5,757 nt of DNA from Galactobacter sp. (lineage in GTDB: Bacteria > Actinomycetota > Actinomycetes > Actinomycetales > Micrococcaceae): contig NZ_JALAGT010000060.1 in NCBI RefSeq assembly GCF_022712295.1, positions 1 to 5,757 on the forward strand. The letters are read 5' to 3'. Position 1 is the stretch's first letter. The number at the start of each line of letters is the position of its first letter. The notes under the pieces were generated by a model, which was not told where the DNA came from, ran no database searches, and worked only from the letters and a program-made list of their open reading frames with translations. The translations under genes were made by a program, and so were the position numbers. Of the stretch, positions 1 through 5,395 are shown piece after piece.

Positions 1-458
1 CGTGGGGTTCCCGCGTGGGCGTGCCCACCGTCAAGTCCGACGTGGACGGTGCAGACCCCGCGTCCGTGGCCTTCGACGCCGTCAAGGCCGGAGTTGAGCA
101 GGAGGTGGACGTGGTCCTCGTTGACACCGCCGGCCGCCTCCAGAACAAGGCCAACCTGATGGACGAGCTCGGCAAGATCAAGCGCGTCATCGAGAAGCAG
201 GCCCCCGTGCAGGAGGCGCTGCTGGTGTTGGACGCCACCACCGGCCAGAACGGTCTGCAGCAGGCCAAGGTGTTCTCCGAGGTCGTCAACATCACGGGCA
301 TCGTGCTCACCAAGCTGGACGGCACGGCCAAGGGCGGCATCGTCGTGGCCATGCAGCGTCAGCTCGGCGTGCCGGTGAAGCTCATCGGTCTCGGCGAGGG
401 CCCGGATGACCTCGCCCCCTTCGACCCCGAGTCCTTCGTGGACGCCATCCTGGACTGA
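1..458 (+). CDS. ftsY: FtsY, signal recognition particle receptor GTPase, C-terminal part (5' end outside window)
   Basis: FtsY is the membrane-associated receptor that docks ribosome-SRP (Ffh) complexes and hydrolyses GTP together with Ffh during co-translational membrane protein targeting. The reading frame is already open at base 3, giving 151 residues from WGSRVGVP to the TGA at 456-458. Visible marks of the SRP GTPase NG domain are VGVPTV followed by GADPASVAFDAV, the G3 motif DTAGR (about residues 41-45 of the fragment), the DATTGQNG stretch, the G4 motif TKLDGTAKGG, the G5-region GLGEGPDDLAPF and the usual short C-terminal helix ending in FVDAILD. Ffh is less likely, because the protein stops right after this helix and has no methionine-rich M domain. 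The P-loop and any N-terminal A domain lie upstream of the window. Nothing is broken in the visible part. A long hairpin follows the stop codon. Confidence 0.95.
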   Translation, partial: WGSRVGVPTVKSDVDGADPASVAFDAVKAGVEQEVDVVLVDTAGRLQNKANLMDELGKIKRVIEKQAPVQEALLVLDATTGQNGLQQAKVFSEVVNITGIVLTKLDGTAKGGIVVAMQRQLGVPVKLIGLGEGPDDLAPFDPESFVDAILD

Positions 459-512
459 TGGCGCCAGCGACCTGAGGCCTTGCGGAGCCTAGGTCCCACA
501 CTCATCCCACCC

Positions 513-554
513 ACGGCGGTGGTCGCGTATCCACGGATACGCGGCCACCGCCGT
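513..554. terminator. Long hairpin after ftsY, probable terminator
   Basis: The arms 513-532 and 535-554 are reverse complements over 20 bases, with one G-T type mismatch (T at 523) and only two bases between them, so the real loop probably opens a few base pairs. The hairpin starts 55 bases after the ftsY stop. It has no T-run on its downstream side, which is common for actinobacterial terminators. By symmetry it could also act on minus-strand transcripts. Its role as a terminator is inferred from position and strength. Confidence 0.65.
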
Positions 555-654
555 CGTGCATTGTGCCCGGGGTCTCTGGAGGACACCGTCCGAGCGGTCA
601 AGAAATACGCCCTTCACATGACAGTGATGAGGCGTTCACCGAGTCCGAAAAATG

Positions 655-692
655 GCAACGAACGAGAAACGTAGTACAGCTCACATCGAAAC
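655..692 (+). promoter_or_regulatory. Possible GlnR-type nitrogen-control site upstream of amtB
   Basis: Two GAAAC words lie at 666-670 and 688-692, exactly 22 bases apart. This is the spacing of the GlnR box known from Streptomyces and mycobacteria (GTnAC-n6-GAAAC, repeated). The first half is good: GCAAC at 655-659, six bases, then GAAAC. In the second half the partner word at 677-681 (CAGCT) does not fit. The location, about 130-170 bases before the amtB start, suits a nitrogen-responsive promoter. The match is partial and could be chance. Whether this organism has GlnR or AmtR cannot be seen from the window. Confidence 0.3.
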
Positions 693-810
693 ACCGGCAC
701 GGAAGTCTTGTACTCGATCCAGCGGGGGATCCGTCCAGTGAAACCGGAGCATCACACCGGTGAACGTCGAGCCAGACGCCGACACGACCCCCGCTGCACC
801 CGTGACCTTG

Positions 811-817
811 AGGAGGG
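811..817 (+). promoter_or_regulatory. Shine-Dalgarno site of amtB
   Basis: AGGAGGG ends six bases before the ATG at 824. This near-perfect site fixes the amtB start, even though other Amt proteins vary a lot at the N-terminus. Confidence 0.85.
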
Positions 818-823
818 ACACGT

Positions 824-2185
824 ATGCAGTCGTTGCACATTCTGTTGGCGGAAGCCGACCCCGAGATGCTTGAACGCGCAAGCCTGTTCAGTGCAGACCA
901 GGCGTGGAAGATCGTCGCCGCGAGCTTGGTTCTGCTCATGACGCCGGCTCTGGCCTTCTTCTATGGCGGGATGACCCGCGCCAAGGCCACCCTGAACATG
1001 ATGATGATGTCCTTCGTCTCCGTGGGCATCATCGGATCCGTCTGGGTCCTGTGGGGGTACCCCATGGCCTTCGGCAACCAGGACATCGGCGGACTCTTCG
1101 CCAATCCGTTCGAGAACTTCGGCATGTACGGCATGCTCGGTGACAACCTCGACGCGGACACCATCATCGATGTGGGCTTCCAGGCCACCTTCGCCATCAT
1201 CACCGTTGCCCTGATCTCCGGCGCCATCGCCGACCGCGCCCGCTTCGGCGCCTGGGCCATCTTCGCCCCCGTCTGGCTGACCGTCGTGTACATCCCCGTG
1301 GCCCACTGGGTCTGGGGCGGCGGCCTGCTCGGTGAGGACGGCCTCATCGGCAAGCACCTGGTTCCCACCATCGACTGGGCAGGCGGCACCGTGGTCCACA
1401 TCAACGCCGGTGTGGCCGCCCTGGTCCTGGCCCTCATCATCGGCAAGCGTCAGGGCTTCGGCACGGATCCCCGCCAGCGTCCCCACAACATCCCGTTCGT
1501 TATGCTCGGCGCTGCAGTCCTGTGGTTCGGCTGGTTCGGCTTCAACGCCGGCGCTGCCGGCACCGCCGCCGAGGCCGGCCTGATCTGGGTCAACACCCTG
1601 GTCTGCCCCGCGGCTGCCATGTGCGGCTGGCTGCTCCTGGAACGCATCCGTGACAAGCACTCCACGTCCCTGGGTGCAGCCTCCGGTATCGTCGCCGGCC
1701 TCGTGGCCATCACCCCGGCCTGCGCCAACATCACCCCGGTCGGCTCCCTCGGCCTCGGCCTGGTCACCGGCGTCCTCTCCGCCCTGGCCGTCGGCCTGAA
1801 GTACAAGTTCGGTTACGACGACTCCCTCGACGTGGTCGGTGTGCACCTGGTCTCGGGCCTGGTGGGCACCCTGGCCCTCGGCTTCATCGCCGTGGACACC
1901 GGACTCTTCTACGGCGGCGGCCTGGAGCAGCTCTGGTCCCAGTTCGTGGCGGCGCTCGTCTCCATCGTCTGGTGCGCCATCGCCACCTTCGTGGTCGGTA
2001 TCGTGATCCACAAGACCATGGGCTTCCGCATCAGCCCCCAGCAGGAAGTCTCCGGTGTCGACCTGGGCTCCCACGCTGAGACTGCGTACGAGTTCGGTGG
2101 TCTGGGTACCGGGTCCCGCTTTGTCCCGCACCCGGCCACCTCCGGCCACATCGCCAAGCCCGCAGTGACCACTGAGGAGAAGTGA
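824..2185 (+). CDS. amtB: AmtB, ammonium channel/transporter
   Basis: This is a 453-residue trimeric inner-membrane channel of the Amt/MEP/Rh family for ammonium uptake. About eleven hydrophobic segments can be drawn, roughly residues 28-48, 57-79, 113-137, 143-163, 187-208, 222-240, 250-272, 283-302, 305-325, 337-357 and 372-397. There is no clear signal peptide. Family residues are in place: the phenylalanine gate F119 (GFQATF) and F240 (WFGFNAG), the HWVWGGG loop (161-167), the signature DWAGGTVVHINAG with D184 and H192, and the second pore histidine H341 in VGVHLVSG. Where E. coli AmtB has pore-mouth Ser219 (FNAGS), this protein has Ala244. The cytoplasmic tail shows the conserved pattern ending VDLGSHAETAYE (412-423), with HAE instead of the usual HGE, followed by about 30 extra residues. 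It is followed by glnK after two bases, so the pair is almost certainly co-transcribed. Confidence 0.97.
   Translation: MQSLHILLAEADPEMLERASLFSADQAWKIVAASLVLLMTPALAFFYGGMTRAKATLNMMMMSFVSVGIIGSVWVLWGYPMAFGNQDIGGLFANPFENFGMYGMLGDNLDADTIIDVGFQATFAIITVALISGAIADRARFGAWAIFAPVWLTVVYIPVAHWVWGGGLLGEDGLIGKHLVPTIDWAGGTVVHINAGVAALVLALIIGKRQGFGTDPRQRPHNIPFVMLGAAVLWFGWFGFNAGAAGTAAEAGLIWVNTLVCPAAAMCGWLLLERIRDKHSTSLGAASGIVAGLVAITPACANITPVGSLGLGLVTGVLSALAVGLKYKFGYDDSLDVVGVHLVSGLVGTLALGFIAVDTGLFYGGGLEQLWSQFVAALVSIVWCAIATFVVGIVIHKTMGFRISPQQEVSGVDLGSHAETAYEFGGLGTGSRFVPHPATSGHIAKPAVTTEEK
2174..2179 (+). promoter_or_regulatory. Shine-Dalgarno site of glnK, deciding its start
   Basis: GAGGAG lies inside the end of amtB, eight bases before the ATG at 2188. 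A GTG at 2182 overlaps the amtB stop codon in the same frame as glnK but is only two bases from this site, too close for initiation. Starting at 2188 also gives the family-standard 112 residues beginning MKLITAIIRP. Confidence 0.8.
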
Positions 2186-2187
2186 AC

Positions 2188-2526
2188 ATGAAGCTCATCA
2201 CCGCGATCATCCGCCCCGAGAAGCTCGATGAAGTACGCGAGGCCCTGGCCAGCGCAGGAGTGAACGGCATGACCGTCTCCGAGGCCGCGGGCTTCGGCCG
2301 CCAGCGCGGCCACGTCGAGGTCTACCGAGGCGCCAACTACACCGTGGACACCGTGCCCAAGGTACGCGTCGAGGTCATCGCTGATGAATCGGAAGCGGCC
2401 TCTGCCGTGGATGTCATCGTCGGCGCGGCCAACACCGGCAACCCGGGCGACGGCAAGGTCTGGGTCCTCACGCTGGACGAGGTGCTGCGGGTCAGCACCG
2501 GAGAGCGCGGCGTCGCCGCGGTCTGA
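2188..2526 (+). CDS. glnK: P-II nitrogen regulatory protein (GlnK/GlnB)
   Basis: This is a trimeric signalling protein that binds ATP/ADP and 2-oxoglutarate and, paired with amtB, normally blocks the ammonium channel by inserting its T-loop. It has 112 residues, the exact family length. The T-loop runs GFGRQRGHVEVYRGANYTVDTVPK (35-58, shown here only as its span and key residues): Q39 and K58 are kept, R47 (the residue that enters the AmtB pore) is kept, and Y46 and Y51 are kept, so modification at Tyr51 by a GlnD enzyme is possible. The second signature, TGNPGDGKVWV (83-93), includes K90. Three departures from the usual sequence stand out: Asn50 where Glu or Ala is usual in YRGAEY, Thr55 where a hydrophobic residue is usual, and Ser103 where the R-x-R motif (R101, R103) normally contacts ATP phosphates. 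No glnD gene follows. I use glnK because of the amtB linkage; glnB would be the alternative name. Confidence 0.95.
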   Translation: MKLITAIIRPEKLDEVREALASAGVNGMTVSEAAGFGRQRGHVEVYRGANYTVDTVPKVRVEVIADESEAASAVDVIVGAANTGNPGDGKVWVLTLDEVLRVSTGERGVAAV

Positions 2527-2563
2527 TCCGCGTCCGTCCCCTCAGTCATCACACCCACTGCCC

Positions 2564-2601
2564 GACGGCGTCGGCCCCCTCAAGCGGGGGCCGGCGCCGT
2601 C
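2564..2601. terminator. Hairpin between convergent glnK and ribH, probable bidirectional terminator
   Basis: The arms 2564-2579 and 2586-2601 pair over 16 bases with one T-G mismatch (T at 2571), around a six-base loop TCAAGC. It starts 37 bases after the glnK stop and lies 91 bases beyond the ribH stop on the other strand, so it could end transcription from both sides. There is no T-run on either flank. Confidence 0.75.
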
Positions 2602-2640
2602 GGCGCGTTCGCGCCCGGTCCTTCGGGTTGGGGCTCCGGC

Positions 2641-2704
2641 GGCTTCACGCCCTGGTGGCGTCACGCGGCGGTGGCTTCACACTGCGGTGGAGTCACGCCC
2701 CGGT
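2641..2704. repeat. Four 16-bp tandem repeats across the ribH stop codon
   Basis: The units are 2641-2656, 2657-2672, 2673-2688 and 2689-2704, with a plus-strand pattern near GGCGTCACGCNGCGGT. They vary at several positions but keep the GG start, TCAC at positions 5-8 and the GGT end. The last unit overlaps the final codons and stop of ribH. Each unit reads TGA on the minus strand at the same place, and because 16 is not a multiple of 3 these stops fall in all three frames. Function unknown. Confidence 0.75.
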
Positions 2705-3205
2705 GGGCGACGATGTGGCGATCAGGTCCCGTAGGCGCAGCGCCGTGACCAGTGCGGCCTCGCAGGCCTCGTAGCCCTTGTCCTCACGGGAACCGGGCAG
2801 GCCGGCACGGTCCAGGGCCTGAGCGTCGTCGTCGCACGTCAACAGGCCGAATCCGACCGGGACGCCGCTGTCCAACGCCACGCGGTTGAGGCCGTCGGTG
2901 GCGGCACTGCATACGTAGTCGAAGTGGGGCGTCCCACCCCGCACCACGACGCCGAGGGCCACTACGGCGTCCGAGCCGGCCGCGGCGGCCTGGGCGGCCA
3001 CGGGTAGTTCGAACGAGCCGGGCACTCGCACCACGCGTGGCGTGATCCCGGCCGCCTCTGCGGCACGCAGGGCACCTGCGATGAGGCCGTCCATGACTTG
3101 CGTGTGCCACGACGCAGCGACGATGGTGCAGCGCAATTGCGACAACGCTGGGTCGGTCGAGGAGAGCGCGGCGAGGTCTGAAGGTGGTGCTCCGTGGTGT
3201 GCCAT
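2693..3205 (-). CDS. ribH: 6,7-dimethyl-8-ribityllumazine synthase (RibH)
   Basis: RibH condenses 5-amino-6-ribitylaminouracil with 3,4-dihydroxy-2-butanone 4-phosphate to lumazine, the step before riboflavin, and usually forms pentamers or 60-subunit capsids in the cytoplasm. It has 170 residues. The aromatic substrate residue is in ASWH (W33), VPGSFELP spans 61-68, and GVVVRGGTPHFDYVC (85-99) carries the catalytic histidine H94. VGFGLLT (117-123) and the ALDRAG block with R133 are followed by EDKGYEACEAAL. The first 20 or so residues are a variable extension. The ATG at 3205 is chosen because it is two bases after the ribBA stop, and AAAGGA (3221-3216) sits ten bases upstream inside ribBA. 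It is the last gene of the operon. Its 3' end lies in a 16-bp tandem repeat, so the final residues (TSSPTGA) are probably not constrained. Confidence 0.96.
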   Translation of the reverse strand: MAHHGAPPSDLAALSSTDPALSQLRCTIVAASWHTQVMDGLIAGALRAAEAAGITPRVVRVPGSFELPVAAQAAAAGSDAVVALGVVVRGGTPHFDYVCSAATDGLNRVALDSGVPVGFGLLTCDDDAQALDRAGLPGSREDKGYEACEAALVTALRLRDLIATSSPTGA

Positions 3206-3207
3206 GT

Positions 3208-4611
3208 TCAGGCGGTCCTTTCCGAGATGAGGCTCTGCGGTGTCGCGGGGCCGTGCGGTGTATCGAGGCTCTGTGAAGAGGCGAGGTTCTGTGGTGTAGC
3301 GACGCTCTGCGGTGAAGGGAAGCGCTGCGGCGTGCGCAGGTGCTGCGGGTGCAGGGCGTGGTGCATGCGAACTCGTTTGGTGCGCAGGTACCCCGTGTTG
3401 TGGGGGCCGGCCGGGACCTGGAGGTCCACACGGGCCACCACGCGGACGCCCAAGTTCTCCAGTGCGGAGACCTTGGCGGGATTGTTGGTCAGCAGCCGGA
3501 CGCGATCCAGGTCGAGAGTGTGTAGGATCGCCGCCGCGGCCGAGTAGTCGCGGGCATCGACAGGCAGCCCCAGATCCGTGTTCGCATCCACGGTGTCCCG
3601 GCCCCGGTCCTGCAGGGCGTAGGCACGGATCTTGTTGAACAGGCCGATGCCTCGCCCCTCCTGCCCGCGCAGGTAGATCAACGTTCCGCCCTCGGCTGCG
3701 ATGCGCTCCAGGCTTTGCTGAAGCTGCTCTCCGCAGTCGCACCGGCCCGATCCGAGGACGTCGCCGGTGAGGCATTCGGAATGGACCCGGACCAGCGGTG
3801 ACTCATTCCCGGATGTGGGGCCCGAAACCGTGGGGCCCGAAACGGTGGGACTCGGCGCCGTGAGGCTCAGGTGCTCCTCATCGCCGACGCGCCACGACCG
3901 AACGAGGAAGTCGCCGTACGGAGTCGGCAAGGTGACCAGTTCGGAGCACTTCACGTCCTCGTACCCGCCGGAGGATGCGGCCTGGCTAGCCAAACGAAAC
4001 GCAATCAGGTTCTCGATGGAGATGACCTCGAGACCATGGAGGCGCCCGAAGGCGAGCAGGGCGTCCAGACGCATCATCTCTCCGGTGTCGTGGACCAGCT
4101 CCGCGATGACGGACACCGGTGCGAAGCCGGCCAGCTGCGCCAGGTCCACGCCCGCCTCGGTGTGACCGGGACGTTCCAGGACGCCGCCGTCACGGGCGAT
4201 CAACGGGAAAACATGACCCGGCCGGGACAGATCCCCGGCCGACGCGCCCGGATCGGCCAGTGTGCGCACCGTTGTGGTGCGGTCGGCCGCACTGATACCG
4301 GTGCTCACACCATCAACCGCGTCGCAGCTGACCGTATACGCGGTCCCCTTGGGATCTTGGTTGGTCTCCACCATGGGATCCAAACCCAGGGCCTCGGCCC
4401 GCTCGCGGGGTAGCGGAACACACACCACACCGGAGGTGAAGCGGACCACGAAGCCCATCCACTCCGGAGTGAGCGTGTCGGCAGGCATGATCAGGTCGCC
4501 CTCGTTCTCCCGGTCCTCTGCATCCACCACGATGACCGGACGCCCGGCCCGCAGCGCCCGCAAGGCGTCCCCGATGGAGGAGAGGCGAGATGTGGCCGTT
4601 GTGACACTCAT
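3208..4611 (-). CDS. ribBA: RibBA, 3,4-dihydroxy-2-butanone 4-phosphate synthase / GTP cyclohydrolase II
   Basis: This bifunctional enzyme of 467 residues opens both branches of riboflavin synthesis. The N-terminal RibB domain (about 1-210) converts ribulose 5-phosphate to dihydroxybutanone phosphate plus formate. It shows DAEDRENEGDL (30-40), GVSTGISAADR, GDLSRPGHVFPL (127-137), HTEAGVDLAQLAG (150-162) and HDTGEMMR. The C-terminal RibA domain (about 215-420) opens the GTP ring. It shows zinc ligands C280, C291 and C293 in HSECLTGDVLGSGRCDCG, LRGQEGRGIGL (314-324), D352/R354 and LLTNNPAK (373-380). Both sites look complete. Two additions are unusual: a TVSGP duplication near 256-265, before the zinc site, and a tail of seven hexapeptide repeats at 421-462. 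The start ATG at 4611 overlaps the ribE stop (ATGA) and has AGGAGG seven bases upstream, so translation is probably coupled. The open frame continues further upstream, but that stretch is the ribE region in another frame. Confidence 0.96.
   Translation of the reverse strand: MSVTTATSRLSSIGDALRALRAGRPVIVVDAEDRENEGDLIMPADTLTPEWMGFVVRFTSGVVCVPLPRERAEALGLDPMVETNQDPKGTAYTVSCDAVDGVSTGISAADRTTTVRTLADPGASAGDLSRPGHVFPLIARDGGVLERPGHTEAGVDLAQLAGFAPVSVIAELVHDTGEMMRLDALLAFGRLHGLEVISIENLIAFRLASQAASSGGYEDVKCSELVTLPTPYGDFLVRSWRVGDEEHLSLTAPSPTVSGPTVSGPTSGNESPLVRVHSECLTGDVLGSGRCDCGEQLQQSLERIAAEGGTLIYLRGQEGRGIGLFNKIRAYALQDRGRDTVDANTDLGLPVDARDYSAAAAILHTLDLDRVRLLTNNPAKVSALENLGVRVVARVDLQVPAGPHNTGYLRTKRVRMHHALHPQHLRTPQRFPSPQSVATPQNLASSQSLDTPHGPATPQSLISERTA
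3226..3351. repeat. Seven 18-bp tandem repeats encoding the RibBA C-terminal tail
   Basis: Seven 18-base units start at 3226, 3244, 3262, 3280, 3298, 3316 and 3334. On the minus strand they encode, in order, HPQHLR, TPQRFP, SPQSVA, TPQNLA, SSQSLD, TPHGPA and TPQSLI, a consensus [T/S]-P-Q-x-L-x. Units differ at several positions, so the array is old or under little constraint. The best-matched units are 3226-3243 and 3280-3297. The unit length is a multiple of three, so gain or loss of copies would keep the frame. The first encoded unit merges with the normal end of the GTP cyclohydrolase domain. Confidence 0.85.
3818..3847. repeat. 15-bp tandem duplication in ribBA
   Basis: The units 3818-3832 and 3833-3847 differ at one base (C at 3829 versus G at 3844). 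On the minus strand they encode the doubled TVSGP in RibBA around residues 256-265, in a low-complexity stretch rich in Ser, Pro, Thr and Gly just before the zinc-binding part of the GTP cyclohydrolase II domain. The near-identity suggests a recent duplication. Confidence 0.85.
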
Positions 4612-5318
4612 GCCAGAACCTCCTGACCGTGTGCAGAGAACGCGGCCAACCGTGCGGCGTACTTGGCCATGACGTCGACCTCCAGATTGACGATGGCTCC
4701 AATTCCCAGGTGTCCCAGCGTCGTCTCTGAGAGCGTGGCGGGGATGAGGCTGACCTCGAACCAGTGCCTTCCGGCCGTCGCGGCATACTCGTCGGCATCC
4801 GGGTCGCTCACGCCGGAGATGGTCAGGCTCACCCCGTCCACCGCCACGGACGCCTTCAAGGCCGTGAACGGTGCCAGAGTCCGGGGCACCGCGAATCGAA
4901 GCACCACCCATCGGGCATGATCCGTGCGCCGTACCAGGGAACCGGTGCCGTCAACATGGCCCTGCACCACGTGTCCGTCCAAGGAATCGGTGGGGCGCAG
5001 CGCCCGCTCCAGATTGACGCGGTCCCCAGGCAACAGCGCTCCAAGAGACGTCAACGAGAGCGTCTCACCCATGACGTCGGCCGCGAAGTCCCAGCCGTCC
5101 GCGGCATCGGCATCGGTTTCCGTGGTCAGAGTCCGGGCGGCCGTAGCTTCGGCGTCGTGAGGTAACGCGGTCAGGCAGACCCCGTTGACGGCCAAGGAGC
5201 CGCCGGCGGGGAGGTCGTGGGCCAGCAGGCCGGCGTGCAGCCGCAGCACGGCGCTGCCGTCGGGATGCCGGGTCAGCGAGATGACGGTTCCGAGGCCTTG
5301 GACGATTCCGGTGAACAT
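4608..5318 (-). CDS. ribE: Riboflavin synthase, alpha chain
   Basis: Riboflavin synthase dismutates two lumazine molecules into riboflavin and the pyrimidine substrate that RibH reuses. The 236 residues form two lumazine-binding barrels. The first starts with MFTGIVQ (usually MFTGIVE) and contains VNGVCLTA (44-51), DVMGETLSLTSLG and GDRVNLERAL. The second contains DGHVVQGHVDGTG (114-126), VAVDGVSLTI (158-167), WFEVSLIPATLSETTLG (186-202) and VNLEVDVMAKYAARL. Insertions make it longer than the usual 200-215 residues: about 18 residues in the first barrel near 53-76 (rich in Ala, Asp and Thr) and a few near 170-184. The start at 5318 places MFTG at the N-terminus, as the fold requires, with AAGGAG 11 bases upstream. 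Its stop overlaps the ribBA start. The gene is called ribC in E. coli. Confidence 0.95.
   Translation of the reverse strand: MFTGIVQGLGTVISLTRHPDGSAVLRLHAGLLAHDLPAGGSLAVNGVCLTALPHDAEATAARTLTTETDADAADGWDFAADVMGETLSLTSLGALLPGDRVNLERALRPTDSLDGHVVQGHVDGTGSLVRRTDHARWVVLRFAVPRTLAPFTALKASVAVDGVSLTISGVSDPDADEYAATAGRHWFEVSLIPATLSETTLGHLGIGAIVNLEVDVMAKYAARLAAFSAHGQEVLA
4619..4624 (-). promoter_or_regulatory. Shine-Dalgarno site of ribBA inside ribE
   Basis: AGGAGG on the minus strand lies in the last codons of ribE, seven bases before the ribBA ATG at 4611. Together with the ATGA stop-start overlap it supports coupled translation of the two genes and fixes the ribBA start. Confidence 0.85.
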
Positions 5319-5329
5319 GATGCGCTGGT

Positions 5330-5335
5330 CTCCTT
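5330..5335 (-). promoter_or_regulatory. Shine-Dalgarno site of ribE, deciding its start
   Basis: AAGGAG on the minus strand lies 11 bases before the ATG at 5318. The competing in-frame ATG at 5399 has no purine-rich sequence in front of it, so 5318 is preferred. Confidence 0.7.
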
Positions 5336-5395
5336 CTGGTGGATGGGGTGGAACTGGAGTTCGGTGTGGTCGTGGTCGTCGTCGTTCAGGCCGGG

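Larger units (their letters stand above)
459..823. other. Intergenic region between ftsY and amtB
   Basis: This 365-base gap holds no convincing gene. The short open frames here lack a good ribosome binding site or recognisable protein. It contains a long hairpin at 513-554, likely the ftsY terminator. It also has a less GC-rich stretch around 600-715 that is the natural place for the amtB promoter, and a possible GlnR-type site at 655-692. I could not find a -35/-10 pair good enough to call. An 8-base palindrome CACCGGTG sits at 755-762 with no known role. The amtB Shine-Dalgarno sequence closes the region. Confidence 0.7.

Noticed and set aside
614..627. Small dyad TCAC-n6-GTGA upstream of amtB as a possible operator
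   Set aside because: Four-base arms are expected by chance in this length, and no partner site or known regulator pattern supports it.
480..763. Short open frames in the ftsY-amtB gap as small genes
   Set aside because: They lack ribosome binding sites, overlap the hairpin, and have the composition of non-coding GC-rich DNA.
752..2149. A 465-codon open frame on the minus strand running through almost all of amtB
   Set aside because: It mirrors amtB codon by codon. The strong C/G bias at third positions of the real gene removes stops from this antisense frame, and its product is a compositionally odd, Gly/Asp/Glu-rich sequence with no recognisable domain.
3206..3775. A possible longer RibH start or RibH fusion (open frame continuing upstream to 3775)
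   Set aside because: The upstream part is ribBA read in another frame, including its repeats, and gives Arg/Pro-rich nonsense. The ATG at 3205 has a fitting ribosome site and a normal RibH N-terminus.
4612..4911. An N-terminal extension of RibBA from a start near 4911
   Set aside because: The stretch is the ribE gene in another frame. ribBA begins normally at 4611 with AGGAGG and MSVTTATSRLSSIGDALRAL.
5319..5395. FMN riboswitch in the ribD-ribE gap
   Set aside because: The gap is 77 bases, too short for the conserved element, and shows no matching helices. A riboswitch, if present, would be upstream of the operon, beyond the right edge.
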